Source of the DNA: Allobosea lupini | GTDB lineage: Bacteria; Pseudomonadota; Alphaproteobacteria; Rhizobiales; Beijerinckiaceae | Assembly: GCF_900109525.1 (NCBI RefSeq) | Contig: NZ_FOAN01000010.1 | Location: forward strand, 155,039-219,038 | DNA length: 64,000 bases | Direction: 5' to 3' | Shown here: in pieces, positions 26,854-35,927 of the stretch | Position numbering within the stretch: the stretch's first letter is position 1 | Layout of the letters: every line of letters starts with the position of its first letter | Notes under the pieces: model-generated | What the model was told of the DNA's origin: nothing | Database searches by the model: none | Seen by the model: only the letters and a program-made list of their open reading frames with translations | Translations under genes and position numbers: made by a program

Positions 26854-27162
26854 TCATGCGCCGATTTCCTTACGGTTTTCGGCCTTGTTGTCCCGCTGGG
26901 TTTCCACACCCTCTGACGCCGGGACAATCTTGTTCGCCTTTCCACCCTTTGACAGGGCGATTTTGGCCACTCCGAAGGGCGTTACGCGGCGCCAATTGGC
27001 TGTCTTCATGTAGATTGCGGCCTGCTTTGGCGATTCCCATCCGAAGGTCGCCATGAGCTCGCGCTCGGATGCTGCGTTGACCGCTGCGGTCGTCGCGCCG
27101 GCCTTGCGGATGCCGTGAATGGAGCAATGCTTCTGCGCGATCGAATCGCACCACTTGCGCAT
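26854..27162 (-). pseudogene. C-terminal fragment of a tyrosine recombinase (phage-type integrase)
   Basis: About 100 residues. MRKWCDS and the HGIRKAGATTAA segment carry the R-x-x-R/H region of the catalytic domain, followed by ELMATFGWESPKQAAIYMKTAN with the tyrosine that would form the DNA bond. The N-terminal two thirds are missing, and an in-frame stop lies just upstream of the methionine, so this is decayed DNA and not an active enzyme. It points toward the adjacent tRNA-Cys gene, the typical insertion place of such integrases. Confidence 0.75.
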
Positions 27163-27507
27163 GCGCTGACCAAAGCGCTACCGGAGACAAGGAGTAATGG
27201 AAACCAGCCGGGAACTGGGACAATAGCTATGTCCACTCCCGCACGATGCGTCGCTCCGCATATCACAGTATGGCCCCCCGCCGGGCAAAGGCTCCTGACT
27301 ATCGGGGGGCATTGCAGGCGAGGCGTGTATGCGGCTGGCGCTGGCCGGCGACATCAAAAGAGAAGGACCAGGCCCCGTGCGAGCAAGATCGCGCCATTCA
27401 TTGTGGGTCTCTTGCGGCCTGCGTTTCGGTTGGTCGTGCTCTCCTGACAATCCGTGCTATATGCGCCGCGCGCGGGTTGGCGCGTCGGCTTGGTCGAAGC
27501 AGGGCGT
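27163..27507. other. region between integrase remnant and adenylation gene
   Basis: 345 bp with only scattered short frames, of which part may be decayed integrase sequence. The promoter for the ten-gene cluster should lie here. No clear -35 and -10 pair with correct spacing was found. Confidence 0.35.
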
Positions 27508-29061
27508 ATGGCTTTATATCACTACAATCTTGGCACGCTGTTCGCCGAGCGCGCGACGACGGCGGGCGACAAACCCGCACTGCGTTATGAGGCGGGGTCA
27601 ATCAGTTACAGGCGCTTGGCTGACCAAGTCGATCAGCTCTCGGCTATGCTGCTCCGACATGGCCACGTGCGGGGCGAGGTCATTGCCATTGCACACAACA
27701 AGGCGGCCTTGTCCTATGCGTTGATGTTGGCCGCCCTGCGCCTGGGCATCGCGTATGTAAATATCGATACCGCCTCGCCCCAGGCCCGAAACGGGCATAT
27801 CGTTAAAATCTGCGCAGCGCGGACGATCTTCGTCGACGATGAAGAGCATCTGTCGGCAATGCGAGCGTTGGCCGCCTCCGTCGGCGCGAATGCCGTGCTG
27901 TTGTCCGAAACCGATCTTGAGCCTTTAACTGAGCATGATCGCCTCCAGCAGGCGGCAGCCATGGCGCAAGTCGACGGTGCCTGCATAGCCTACATCATGT
28001 TCACGTCGGGTTCGACAGGCCTGCCGAAGGGCGTGGCTGTCACACATCAGAATCTGATACATTTCATTCACTGGGGGATCGAACGCTTCGAGATTAGCGA
28101 CGAGGATAATTTCGCAAATCTCAGCCCCATGTATTTCGATAATTCGGTTTTCGATTTTTATATTGCCCTGTTCTCTGGCGCATCCTTGACGCCCATCCAC
28201 CGCAAGCTGCTCAATGCGCCTGCGGCTCTGATCGCCTATATCGAGGGCATGGCCTGCACGATCTGGTTTTCTGTTCCGTCTTTGCTGATCTATGTCATCG
28301 CGATGAAGGCATTGACGGTGAGCTCACTCTCGACGATCCGATATATAGTTTTCGGCGGCGAAGGGTACCCAAAGATCGAGCTGATCAAGCTCTATCGAAT
28401 GTTCAAGGGAAGGGCCAAGCTGGTCAATGTCTACGGCCCGACCGAATGCACCTGTATCTGCAGCGCCTATGACCTGTCCGACGATGATTTCCTGGAGCTG
28501 ACGGGCCTGCCACCCTTGGGTCGGCTCAACCCCAATTTCGACCATCTCATCCTTGACGATGACGGCCTCGCCGCAGATCTGGGAGAGCTCTGCCTGATCG
28601 GTCCCAATGTTGCGTCGGGCTATTTCAACGATCCCGATCGTAGCGCGGCCTCATTCATCACTTTGACCGAGCCGGAGCGCTTCATGAAGCGCATGTACCG
28701 AACCGGCGACCTCGTCCGACGGGATGCGGGGAACCTCTTTTTCATCGGGCGCAAAGATAATCAGATCAAACATTTAGGATACAGGATTGAACTCGAAGAG
28801 GTCGAGCACGGCCTCGCCAAGCTGCACGGCGTGATCCAGGCTGCGGTCATTTATCAGCGGTCCGGGACCGCCTATGGAAAGCTCATAGGATTTGTGTCGG
28901 CCAGCGAGGCTTTGGATGAAGCGACGCTGCGGCGGCAACTGGCAGATCACGTGCCGGACTACATGGTGCCGAGCCGCATCGTTGTCACTGATAATCTGCC
29001 CAAAAGCGCGAACGGCAAAATTGACCGTCAAAATCTCGCCGCGCTGCTGATGAGCATGTGA
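27508..29061 (+). CDS. stand-alone amino-acid adenylation enzyme (NRPS A-domain, DltA-like)
   Basis: A 517-residue ANL-family ligase with all core motifs: A3 FTSGSTGLPKG at 165-175, A4 FDNS at 210-213 with its aspartate, A5 NVYGPTE at 307-313, A7 YRTGD at 397-401, A8 GRKDNQIKHLGYRIE at 415-429 and A10 with lysine 504 in PKSANGKIDR. The A4 aspartate normally pairs with the amine of an amino acid substrate. No condensation, carrier or thioesterase domain is attached; a separate ACP gene lies at 32529. It should therefore load an amino acid or related acid on that carrier. ATG 27508 is chosen; the region before it is poor in ribosome signals. Confidence 0.85.
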   Translation: MALYHYNLGTLFAERATTAGDKPALRYEAGSISYRRLADQVDQLSAMLLRHGHVRGEVIAIAHNKAALSYALMLAALRLGIAYVNIDTASPQARNGHIVKICAARTIFVDDEEHLSAMRALAASVGANAVLLSETDLEPLTEHDRLQQAAAMAQVDGACIAYIMFTSGSTGLPKGVAVTHQNLIHFIHWGIERFEISDEDNFANLSPMYFDNSVFDFYIALFSGASLTPIHRKLLNAPAALIAYIEGMACTIWFSVPSLLIYVIAMKALTVSSLSTIRYIVFGGEGYPKIELIKLYRMFKGRAKLVNVYGPTECTCICSAYDLSDDDFLELTGLPPLGRLNPNFDHLILDDDGLAADLGELCLIGPNVASGYFNDPDRSAASFITLTEPERFMKRMYRTGDLVRRDAGNLFFIGRKDNQIKHLGYRIELEEVEHGLAKLHGVIQAAVIYQRSGTAYGKLIGFVSASEALDEATLRRQLADHVPDYMVPSRIVVTDNLPKSANGKIDRQNLAALLMSM

Positions 29062-29191
29062 ATGGACAGCTTGCAGATGCGCGACCGACCTGTGGGCGGA
29101 TTGAGCAGGGCGTTCATTGCTATCATTGGCTTTTTGGACCTGAGCGGATCCCAGATTCTCTGTGTTATGCCGAACTAGTGGTGATGTGACG

Positions 29192-29884
29192 ATGGTCGAG
29201 GCAAGCGATATCAATACGAATTACGAGGCGTTTTACTCCGCGCGCTCCGGGCAAAGAGTTTATCCGACCGAATTCGTGGTGCGGATATTTCTAGCGCAGT
29301 ATCCCAATCTGGATTTCTCCAAACCAAAACCGGGTGCGAAAATCCTGGATATTGCATTTGGTGATGGCCGCAACACTGCATTTTTATGCGAACAGGGTTT
29401 CGACGTTAGCGGAATAGAGATCACGCAGGGTATCGTCGATCAAACGCATGCAAGGATGACGTCTCTAGGCCATAAGGCCGATCTCCGCGTTGGAAGGAAC
29501 AGCAATATTCCATTCAACGACGACGAGTTCGATGTGATAGTGGCGTGCTCTTGCTGCTATTATTGCGACGAAGGCGAGTCCATGCATGATAATTTAAATG
29601 AGTATGCTAGAGTCCTCAAGAAAGGCGGAATTCTGATAGCCTCTGTCGCAGACAGCTCCTCGTTTATTTTTGATTCGGCGGAGCAATTGGAAGATGGATC
29701 CTTCAGAATCTCGCGCGATCCCTATAACAATCGTGTCGGGTATAGGCTGCACGGATTCTCGAATAGAGACGATTTGGAGCGCTACTTCTCAGTCAATTTC
29801 AAAAACTTTTCCGTCGGCCAATCGAGCAGTAACTACTTTGGTATTCATGAAAAGCTCTTTTGGGTGGTTTGCCAGAAACTATAA
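29192..29884 (+). CDS. SAM-dependent class I methyltransferase
   Basis: A 230-residue Methyltransf_11/25-type enzyme. Motif I reads ILDIAFGDGRNTAF near residue 50, followed by an acidic ISGIEITQ-like turn. The motif II region is FDVIVACSCCYYCD with a C-C-x-x-C cluster, which is unusual. It ends by running into the next gene. The AT content is higher than in the chromosomal genes around the island. ATG 29192 (MVEAS) is chosen over an upstream methionine. Confidence 0.75.
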   Translation: MVEASDINTNYEAFYSARSGQRVYPTEFVVRIFLAQYPNLDFSKPKPGAKILDIAFGDGRNTAFLCEQGFDVSGIEITQGIVDQTHARMTSLGHKADLRVGRNSNIPFNDDEFDVIVACSCCYYCDEGESMHDNLNEYARVLKKGGILIASVADSSSFIFDSAEQLEDGSFRISRDPYNNRVGYRLHGFSNRDDLERYFSVNFKNFSVGQSSSNYFGIHEKLFWVVCQKL

Positions 29885-29895
29885 GGTCCATACCC

Positions 29896-30876
29896 GTGAC
29901 TTCAACTAGGACTATTCCCTTTCGGTGCCCGCACCCCGAATGCGGCAACTTGCAAGAGACGGCGGATCGGACGGGTCTGGCTTGCGACAAGGGCCATGTC
30001 TATCCGTATGCGCCCGGAACGCAGATTCCTGTTTTTGCCGATGCCCCCGCGGGGAGCAGTGAGTACTCGATCGTTGACGCGGCGGAGATTCACGACAACG
30101 CTCTTCGGTGGTTGTTCGCGACCTTCTGCACGGATGAGGACACGCTACGAGAGAACCTGATCTCGCGTCTCGGCCTCGTCCCGGGACAGTCGCTGCTCGT
30201 GACAGGTGCGGGCGCGGGAAACGACCTGCCCTATATCGCCGAAAAGATGGAGGGCCGCGGGACAATTCACGCCCAGGATATCGCCAGTCAGATGCTTCTC
30301 GCCGGCGCGTCGCGCCATGGTGATGCTCTGTCCGCCATCGGCATCGACATCCGCTTCTCGGTCTGCGACGCGACTCAGCTTCCCTACGCAGATCGGGTTT
30401 TCGATGCTGCTTATCACTATGGCGGCATCAATCTGTTCTCGAGCGTCGGGCAAGGAATTGCCGAGATGAATCGGGTTGTGAAACCCGGCGGCAAGATCGT
30501 GATATCGGACGAAGGGTTGGCGCCCTGGTTGCTGAACAGCGAGATCGGCAAGCAGCTCGTCGCCAACAACCACCTTTACGCTTGTCAGGCACCGATCGCG
30601 CTGTTGCCTGAGACCGCACGCGACGTGAAGCTGTCCTTCGAGCTCCACAACTGCTTTTACGTCATCGAGTTCAGCGTCGGCGATGGGCCGTTGCCGATCA
30701 ATATCGACGTGCCTCATGTCGGGCGCAGGGGCGGCAGCATTCGAAAGAGATACGCGGGTCGGCTCGAAGGAATCGATCCCGCATTGAAGGAGGCCGTGTA
30801 CGCCGAGGCGGAGCGGGTCGGCGAAAGCCGAGTCGATTTCCTGGAAAAGGCCCTGCGAGCCGCCCTGAGGACATAG
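29896..30876 (+). CDS. methyltransferase with N-terminal zinc-ribbon
   Basis: A 326-residue protein. An N-terminal ribbon has cysteines 11, 16 and 30 and a histidine at 34, like the Trm112p-type zinc site fused to some methyltransferases. The methylase core has LLVTGAGAGNDLPYIAE as motif I, DATQLPYADRVFDAAYH and VVKPGGKIVISDE. The start is a GTG at 29896 with AAGGTC upstream. The preceding gene stops 12 bases before, so the two are probably translated together. Confidence 0.75.
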   Translation: MTSTRTIPFRCPHPECGNLQETADRTGLACDKGHVYPYAPGTQIPVFADAPAGSSEYSIVDAAEIHDNALRWLFATFCTDEDTLRENLISRLGLVPGQSLLVTGAGAGNDLPYIAEKMEGRGTIHAQDIASQMLLAGASRHGDALSAIGIDIRFSVCDATQLPYADRVFDAAYHYGGINLFSSVGQGIAEMNRVVKPGGKIVISDEGLAPWLLNSEIGKQLVANNHLYACQAPIALLPETARDVKLSFELHNCFYVIEFSVGDGPLPINIDVPHVGRRGGSIRKRYAGRLEGIDPALKEAVYAEAERVGESRVDFLEKALRAALRT

Positions 30877-30878
30877 AC

Positions 30879-31832
30879 ATGCATCCACTACTGAAACCCA
30901 TTGAGACCGGGCGCCCGTACAGGTGGCGGAAGACTGGTCGCATTTTCGAACCCAATCTTGCAGGGTTCAGCCACGGCTCGCTTCCCTGCGCCGTGCATTA
31001 CGAGGGCGATCGTTTCGTCATTTTCTTCACCTGTCGCGATGCCGAGCAGCGCTCGCAGGGGTTCATGTCCTATGCCACTCTCGCAAACGGGCGGATGGAG
31101 CTGATCGGCACGCCGAAGCTCGTCATGACCCACGGGGCTCCCGCCAGATTCGATTGCGACGGCGCCATCGGCGTATGTATCGTCACACATGGCGGACGGC
31201 ACTATCTGTACTATGTAGGCTGGCAGAATCTCCCTGACGGCTTGTGGAAATGCGATACGGGCCGCGCAATACTGGATTTGGACCATCTGACTTGTGAGAA
31301 GGAGTTCGTGGGTCCGGTGCTGGGCCGCGATAAGGTCAATCCACTCTTCGCTGCCGCCACCGCCATGTACGTAGAAGGCGACCACTGGCGCACGTGGTAC
31401 AATTCGGGCATCAGCTGGACCAAGACTGACAGCGGGTGGCTGCATCATTACGGCATTCACCACGCGCATTCCGCTAATGGCGTGGATTGGACCTGCGATC
31501 CTGGCCTCGTACTGCCTTTCAAGGATGAATATGAGTACGCCTTCGGGCGCCCCACGGTGATGCGCCAAGATGGGGTCTATTTGATGTGGTTCGCCCACAG
31601 AGCCTCGAAGGACATTGCGACGTATCGCATCGGTTTCGCCTATTCGCATGATGGCTTCGCCTGGAATCGGCGCGACGATCTTTCCGGGATCGACGTTGCG
31701 GGCGAAGGATGGGATAGCGAGATGATTTGCTACCCCTACGTTTTCGAGCACAAGGGCGAATATTATATGCTTTATAATGGTAACGGCTATGGCAAGACCG
31801 GCTTCGGGCTTGCTGTTCTGGATGCTGCGTAA
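30879..31832 (+). CDS. five-bladed beta-propeller glycosidase-like protein (GH43/GH32/GH130 clan)
   Basis: A 317-residue protein with repeating HYLYYVGWQ, HWRTWYN, VYLMWFA and EYYMLYNGNGYG blades, typical of glycoside hydrolase propellers. An acidic residue that could be catalytic occurs in FDCDGAIG and another in GWDSEM. There is no signal peptide, so it is cytosolic and may act as a phosphorylase or transferase on nucleotide- or lipid-linked sugar. It abuts the preceding gene directly. Confidence 0.5.
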   Translation: MHPLLKPIETGRPYRWRKTGRIFEPNLAGFSHGSLPCAVHYEGDRFVIFFTCRDAEQRSQGFMSYATLANGRMELIGTPKLVMTHGAPARFDCDGAIGVCIVTHGGRHYLYYVGWQNLPDGLWKCDTGRAILDLDHLTCEKEFVGPVLGRDKVNPLFAAATAMYVEGDHWRTWYNSGISWTKTDSGWLHHYGIHHAHSANGVDWTCDPGLVLPFKDEYEYAFGRPTVMRQDGVYLMWFAHRASKDIATYRIGFAYSHDGFAWNRRDDLSGIDVAGEGWDSEMICYPYVFEHKGEYYMLYNGNGYGKTGFGLAVLDAA

Positions 31833-31855
31833 GTTACCGGAGCCCCAGTGACGCC

Positions 31856-32527
31856 ATGAGACGCATCGTTTTAGCAGGAAACGCCGTAACCGCCGAGATC
31901 ATCTACGCATACTTGGCGAATGACCCGCGATACAGCGTTGCAGGATTTACCGTCGACGACGACTATGTCGACAAAGGCTCTTCTTTTCCCCTGCCAACTG
32001 TCGGCCTTTCAGAACTGTCGGGGCGCTTCGCGCCGGGCGAGCACCGCATCGTTATGGCGATGGGCTATAGTGGCGTGAATGCACATCGGCGCTCGATGTT
32101 CGAGCGCCTGAAAAGCATGGGATATGCGATCGAGACCTACATCCATCCGGACGCCATGATCCACACTTCTCACCCGATTGGCGAAGGAAGTGTTGTACTG
32201 CCGGGGGCACTCGTCGAACCGGAGGTCCGCGTCGGCATCGACACCATATTGTGGGGTAATGTGACGCTCGCCCATCATGCGACGGTAGGCGACCATGCTT
32301 GGATCGCTTCTGGGGCCGTAGTTTCAGGAAAGGCCCGAATTGGGGACCAGTGTTTCATTGGCGTGAACGCGACGATCGTCAACGCTGTGACGGTAGGCGA
32401 TAATGCGATCGTAGGCGGCGGAGCATTGATCACCAAGGACGTCAAGCCATCTACCGTTCATCTGGCCCGCTCGGCAGAGCAGATCCGTTTCAGCGCGCAA
32501 GACTACGCCAAGCATTTTGGGGTTTGA
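31856..32527 (+). CDS. NeuD/PglD-like sugar O- or N-acyltransferase
   Basis: A 223-residue protein. The N-terminal part is a Rossmann-like PglB-type domain (IVLAGNAVTAEII), and the second half is a left-handed beta-helix of hexapeptide repeats (for example IGEGSVVLPG, VGIDTILWG, VTLAHHATVGDHAWIA). A histidine in HHATVGDH is the probable base. Such enzymes add acetyl groups to amino-sugars or sialic-like acids in surface glycans. Sits 24 bp after the preceding gene. Confidence 0.82.
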   Translation: MRRIVLAGNAVTAEIIYAYLANDPRYSVAGFTVDDDYVDKGSSFPLPTVGLSELSGRFAPGEHRIVMAMGYSGVNAHRRSMFERLKSMGYAIETYIHPDAMIHTSHPIGEGSVVLPGALVEPEVRVGIDTILWGNVTLAHHATVGDHAWIASGAVVSGKARIGDQCFIGVNATIVNAVTVGDNAIVGGGALITKDVKPSTVHLARSAEQIRFSAQDYAKHFGV

Positions 32528-32528
32528 G

Positions 32529-32768
32529 ATGAATAAGCGACTGCGGCAGGTGCTGTCGGAGGTGCTCGGGCTGCGCGCCAGCGAGCTCTCATTCGAGATG
32601 TCCAAGGCCGACATCGCAAGTTGGGATTCACTCAAGCAGATGGATCTCATCATGTCGATCGAGCGGGAATATGACATCGAGCTGGAGTTGGGCGATATCG
32701 TTCGTATGAGCTCGCTCAAGAACATCGCGGCGGTCCTGGCCGAGAAGGGGATCGACGTTGCAGATTGA
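32529..32768 (+). CDS. acyl carrier protein
   Basis: A 79-residue acidic four-helix protein. The phosphopantetheine site is serine 34 in SWDSLKQMDLI. The SELSFEMSKADIASWDS region and KNIAAVLAEKGI fit a dedicated ACP and not the general fatty-acid ACP. It follows the NeuD-like gene by one base and overlaps the SDR gene by 11 bases, so these are tightly coupled. It is the likely partner of the adenylation enzyme 3.5 kb upstream. Confidence 0.87.
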   Translation: MNKRLRQVLSEVLGLRASELSFEMSKADIASWDSLKQMDLIMSIEREYDIELELGDIVRMSSLKNIAAVLAEKGIDVAD

Positions 32769-33498
32769 AGGCAAGGTCGTATTGGTCACCGGCGGCGCCA
32801 AAGGGTTGGGGCTTGCCATTGCCTCCCACCTGCTGACGCGAGGTGCGATGGTGATTGCTGCCGATATCGATCAGGACGCCTTGATGACTCTTCCTGATGG
32901 TATAGAATCGGCTGAAGTCGACATTACTGATCCTACAGCGGTAAATGCGCTGGTCGATCGGATTGTTGCTCTGCACGGCCGCATCGACGTTCTGGTCAAC
33001 AATGCAGGAGCGATTCATTCCGAGCCGATGATCAATATTATGCGTCCCGATCAGATGATGCACGATCTTGGCCGGTTTCGCCGCTGTATTTCTGCCAATC
33101 TCGAGTCCGTCTTTATCGTGACCGCTGCCGTCGTCGAAACTATGGCGCGTCGGCGCCTCCGCGGCTCGATCGTGAACATCAGCTCCATCAGCGCCCGCGG
33201 CAACGAAGGGCAGACGGCGTATTCAGCTGCGAAAGCGGGTGTCAACGCGATGACGGTGACCTGGTCCAAAGAGTTAGGGCGTTTCGGTATCCGGTGTAAC
33301 GCCGTGGCGCCAGGCTTCATGGACACACCTGCGACCCGGGCCTCCCTTTCCGCGACGAACATCAAACACATCGAGTCCAATACGCCGCTGCGCCGGCTGG
33401 GCACGGCGGAGGATGTGGCCCGGGCGGTCGCGAGCCTGATCGACAACGATTTTATCAATGGCACCATTTTGGACGTCAATGGCGGCTTGGTAATCTAA
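32758..33498 (+). CDS. short-chain dehydrogenase/reductase
   Basis: A 246-residue classical SDR. The nucleotide-binding TGGAKGLG is at residues 11-18, NNAG at about 81-84 and the catalytic Y155-x-x-x-K159 in AYSAAK. A serine in NISSIS completes the triad. It begins with a TTG inside the end of the ACP gene, with AAGGGG upstream. It likely reduces a carrier-bound keto group or a sugar ketone. FabG-like activity on the ACP adduct would explain the gene overlap. Confidence 0.88.
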   Translation: MQIEGKVVLVTGGAKGLGLAIASHLLTRGAMVIAADIDQDALMTLPDGIESAEVDITDPTAVNALVDRIVALHGRIDVLVNNAGAIHSEPMINIMRPDQMMHDLGRFRRCISANLESVFIVTAAVVETMARRRLRGSIVNISSISARGNEGQTAYSAAKAGVNAMTVTWSKELGRFGIRCNAVAPGFMDTPATRASLSATNIKHIESNTPLRRLGTAEDVARAVASLIDNDFINGTILDVNGGLVI

Positions 33499-33500
33499 GA

Positions 33501-34274
33501 ATGATACGTTTGGAGGCCGATAAATTTGATCGAGTATTGCAACAATACCTGAGCGAGACGGCTTTCTTTCCGTTGATCGCGGCTGTCTTGAATCTTAGCC
33601 AGGATGGTGCGGTTTGGGTGGATGAACCAGCGAAGCCGCGGCAGGTTTATGTCGAACATTCCTTTGGCTTCGCCCAGATATTCGGCGAGTCGGTGTCGAC
33701 GTTCGAGTCCGATCTCGAGGCCTATTTGTCCGAGCGCCGGGATTTCACTGTCGAGAAGGTGCGCTTGTATGGGCCGCAGGCGCCGGCTTTCTTCCGGACG
33801 CCAGCGTTCTCGGCTTACCGTTCAGAACGACAGAGATTTACCCTTGGACGAGATGCGCCACGCGGTGCCCTGCCGTTGGAAATATTGAAATCGTCACCCG
33901 CCGTTGCCGCGGATGTCGATGAGATCCAGGCACGCTTTGGAGTCGTTTCGCGATTCTGGCGTTCCGCTGATGACTTCTTACGCTTTTCGCAGGCCTGCGT
34001 CGTCCGCGAGGCAGGAGCAATTGCTGCTGTCTGTTATGCAGCTGCGATTGGTGGGGAGAAGGCCGAGATCGACGTCGTGACGGATCCTCATTTCCGACGG
34101 CGGGGGTTGGCGCACCAGGTCGTCGCCGGCTTCGCAGCATCGTGCTTCGCGTCGAGGCTTGAGCCGGTATGGGACTGTTTTACCAACAACATTCCTTCTG
34201 TGAGAACTGCGCTTTCCCTCGGCTTCAGTCCGAAAAATGCACCCTATGCCTTCTTCACCATCCCCAGAGCTTGA
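33501..34274 (+). CDS. GNAT family N-acetyltransferase (ZmaR-like, GNAT_acetyltran)
   Basis: A 257-residue protein. The N-terminal half is variable. The C-terminal half is an acyl-CoA or acyl-ACP binding domain: IAAVCYAAAIGGEKAEIDV, then RRRGLAHQV with the Q/R-x-x-G-x-A loop, and WDCFTNNIPSVRTALSLGF. These match the family of the zwittermicin resistance enzyme ZmaR. It may transfer the ACP-bound group to an amine, or acetylate a product for self-protection. Confidence 0.65.
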   Translation: MIRLEADKFDRVLQQYLSETAFFPLIAAVLNLSQDGAVWVDEPAKPRQVYVEHSFGFAQIFGESVSTFESDLEAYLSERRDFTVEKVRLYGPQAPAFFRTPAFSAYRSERQRFTLGRDAPRGALPLEILKSSPAVAADVDEIQARFGVVSRFWRSADDFLRFSQACVVREAGAIAAVCYAAAIGGEKAEIDVVTDPHFRRRGLAHQVVAGFAASCFASRLEPVWDCFTNNIPSVRTALSLGFSPKNAPYAFFTIPRA

Positions 34275-34382
34275 CTACCGGATCGTGGCCATGCTGCTCG
34301 CGCGCCCATCCGCAATGAAGCTGATTGTCCGAGGACTTGACGTCAGGCAGATCTGGCCGGCTTCCTCTAGACGAGACGATAC

Positions 34383-35927
34383 ATGCCCCAGACACTAGAG
34401 GCCGACATCCTGACGCTGACCAGCCTCGGTGGCGACGCAGTCCGTGAGCGCCATGATGAATTCGCAAGCTGTCTTGTCCGGATTTTGAGCGTCGACCCAG
34501 CCAGTGTTGAAGATATAGATAGTTACAAGGCTGCAATTCATCACGGTTTTTCCTATTATTATTGGAAATGGGATCCGCGCGCGGCAGACCTCTACGAGGT
34601 GACAACGGTCGCGATAACCCGTTGGGATGCGGACGTCGACCAGTGCATCAACGTCATGTGTGAGCTGGTCGATTTCGTCTTCTTTCTAGTCTGGTTCTCC
34701 GAAGAGTCCAATATCAGGCAAAGTGAACGCCTGATTCAGCCTCTGCGCGTCGCGTCGGCAAAATTCGCCAAGAGTGCCCCGCGACGCAGTTTACCGCGGC
34801 CGGCGCGCAAAGGGCCATACCGCGTTGCTTGGCTGGGCATGTTTGTCCAGAGCGACAATCCGATGAGCACGGCACTGTATCAGATCGCCCCTGCATTGCT
34901 CGCCTCCGATCATCAACTCGATGTCTACGCGTGGCGCTTCTGCGATGACGCATTCCGCTCCTATTTGGAGGCAAAGGGCGCTCGCGTTCACGAACTCGCC
35001 CATGCCACCCCGTTGGAAACGATTTTGGCGATCGAGGCGCGGTCGCGGCAGGATCACCCCGATATCGCCATTTCCGATATGAACAATGGCATACCGACGG
35101 CGCTGTTTTCCCGCAGGCTCGCACCGGTCCAGATATTCCTGCAGGCTGGCATGCCGGCTTGGCCGGTGCAGCACCTTGATGGCGTGTTCAACAGTTTTGG
35201 CTTTGATCCGCAGAAGGCAGGTTGGGGTGACGCCCAAATGCTGCGGACAAACGCGCCGTGGGATGGTGCGGCGCTTGATCCGGCCGTGGCCGAAACCGAA
35301 ATTGCAGCAGAGCGTGCGCTTTTGCCAAAGGGTATAAGGCTCATCGGTAGCTATGGCCGCTTCTCAAAGATAACTCTACCATACTTGGAGGCGGTCGAGA
35401 AAATTCTCCTGCGCTGCCCTGACGTTGGCTTTGCGCTGGGCGGGACGGGCGACGCCGCCCACATCAGGACGTTTATCGCAAATAGCGCTGCCGGGTCGCG
35501 CATAACGGTGGAGGAGCGCTACGTCTCCGGTCATGTCTGGGGGCATATTCTCGAGCTGATGCTTGACACCTGGCCTGTGACCGGTGGCATTGCCGCCCGC
35601 GAAATGTTGGCGAAGTCCAAGCCGGTTGTAACGCTCCACAGCGAGGAAATGCCTGCTATGGACCTGCAGCGCGATCCTGCTTTGGTCGCCAGGTCATGGG
35701 AGGGCTTTGTGGACATGGCGGTACACCTGCTGCAGAACAAGGACGCCTATGGCGAAGCATCCGCGCGGGCTGGGGCACTTGTCCGGCGCTTGAGCGAGAT
35801 CCGCACATTTGAGCAGGAACTGGATGTGGACATAGAGCGCACAGTCCAACGCGTACGCTCAAAGCGCTCCTTTATCGGGAGGCTGAATTCGATGGTTGGT
35901 CGCGTGGCGAGCCACAAGAGAAAGTAG
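34383..35927 (+). CDS. glycosyltransferase-like protein
   Basis: A 514-residue protein. An N-terminal helical region of about 140 residues precedes a GT-B-like core. The strand YRVAWLGMFVQSDNPMSTA begins the first Rossmann half, and a later SYGRFSKITLPYLEAVEKIL and FALGGTGDAAHI look like the donor-binding half. DTWPVTGGIAAREMLAKS recalls the donor loop of GT41 and related enzymes. No signal peptide. The specific sugar and acceptor cannot be told. Confidence 0.55.
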   Translation: MPQTLEADILTLTSLGGDAVRERHDEFASCLVRILSVDPASVEDIDSYKAAIHHGFSYYYWKWDPRAADLYEVTTVAITRWDADVDQCINVMCELVDFVFFLVWFSEESNIRQSERLIQPLRVASAKFAKSAPRRSLPRPARKGPYRVAWLGMFVQSDNPMSTALYQIAPALLASDHQLDVYAWRFCDDAFRSYLEAKGARVHELAHATPLETILAIEARSRQDHPDIAISDMNNGIPTALFSRRLAPVQIFLQAGMPAWPVQHLDGVFNSFGFDPQKAGWGDAQMLRTNAPWDGAALDPAVAETEIAAERALLPKGIRLIGSYGRFSKITLPYLEAVEKILLRCPDVGFALGGTGDAAHIRTFIANSAAGSRITVEERYVSGHVWGHILELMLDTWPVTGGIAAREMLAKSKPVVTLHSEEMPAMDLQRDPALVARSWEGFVDMAVHLLQNKDAYGEASARAGALVRRLSEIRTFEQELDVDIERTVQRVRSKRSFIGRLNSMVGRVASHKRK

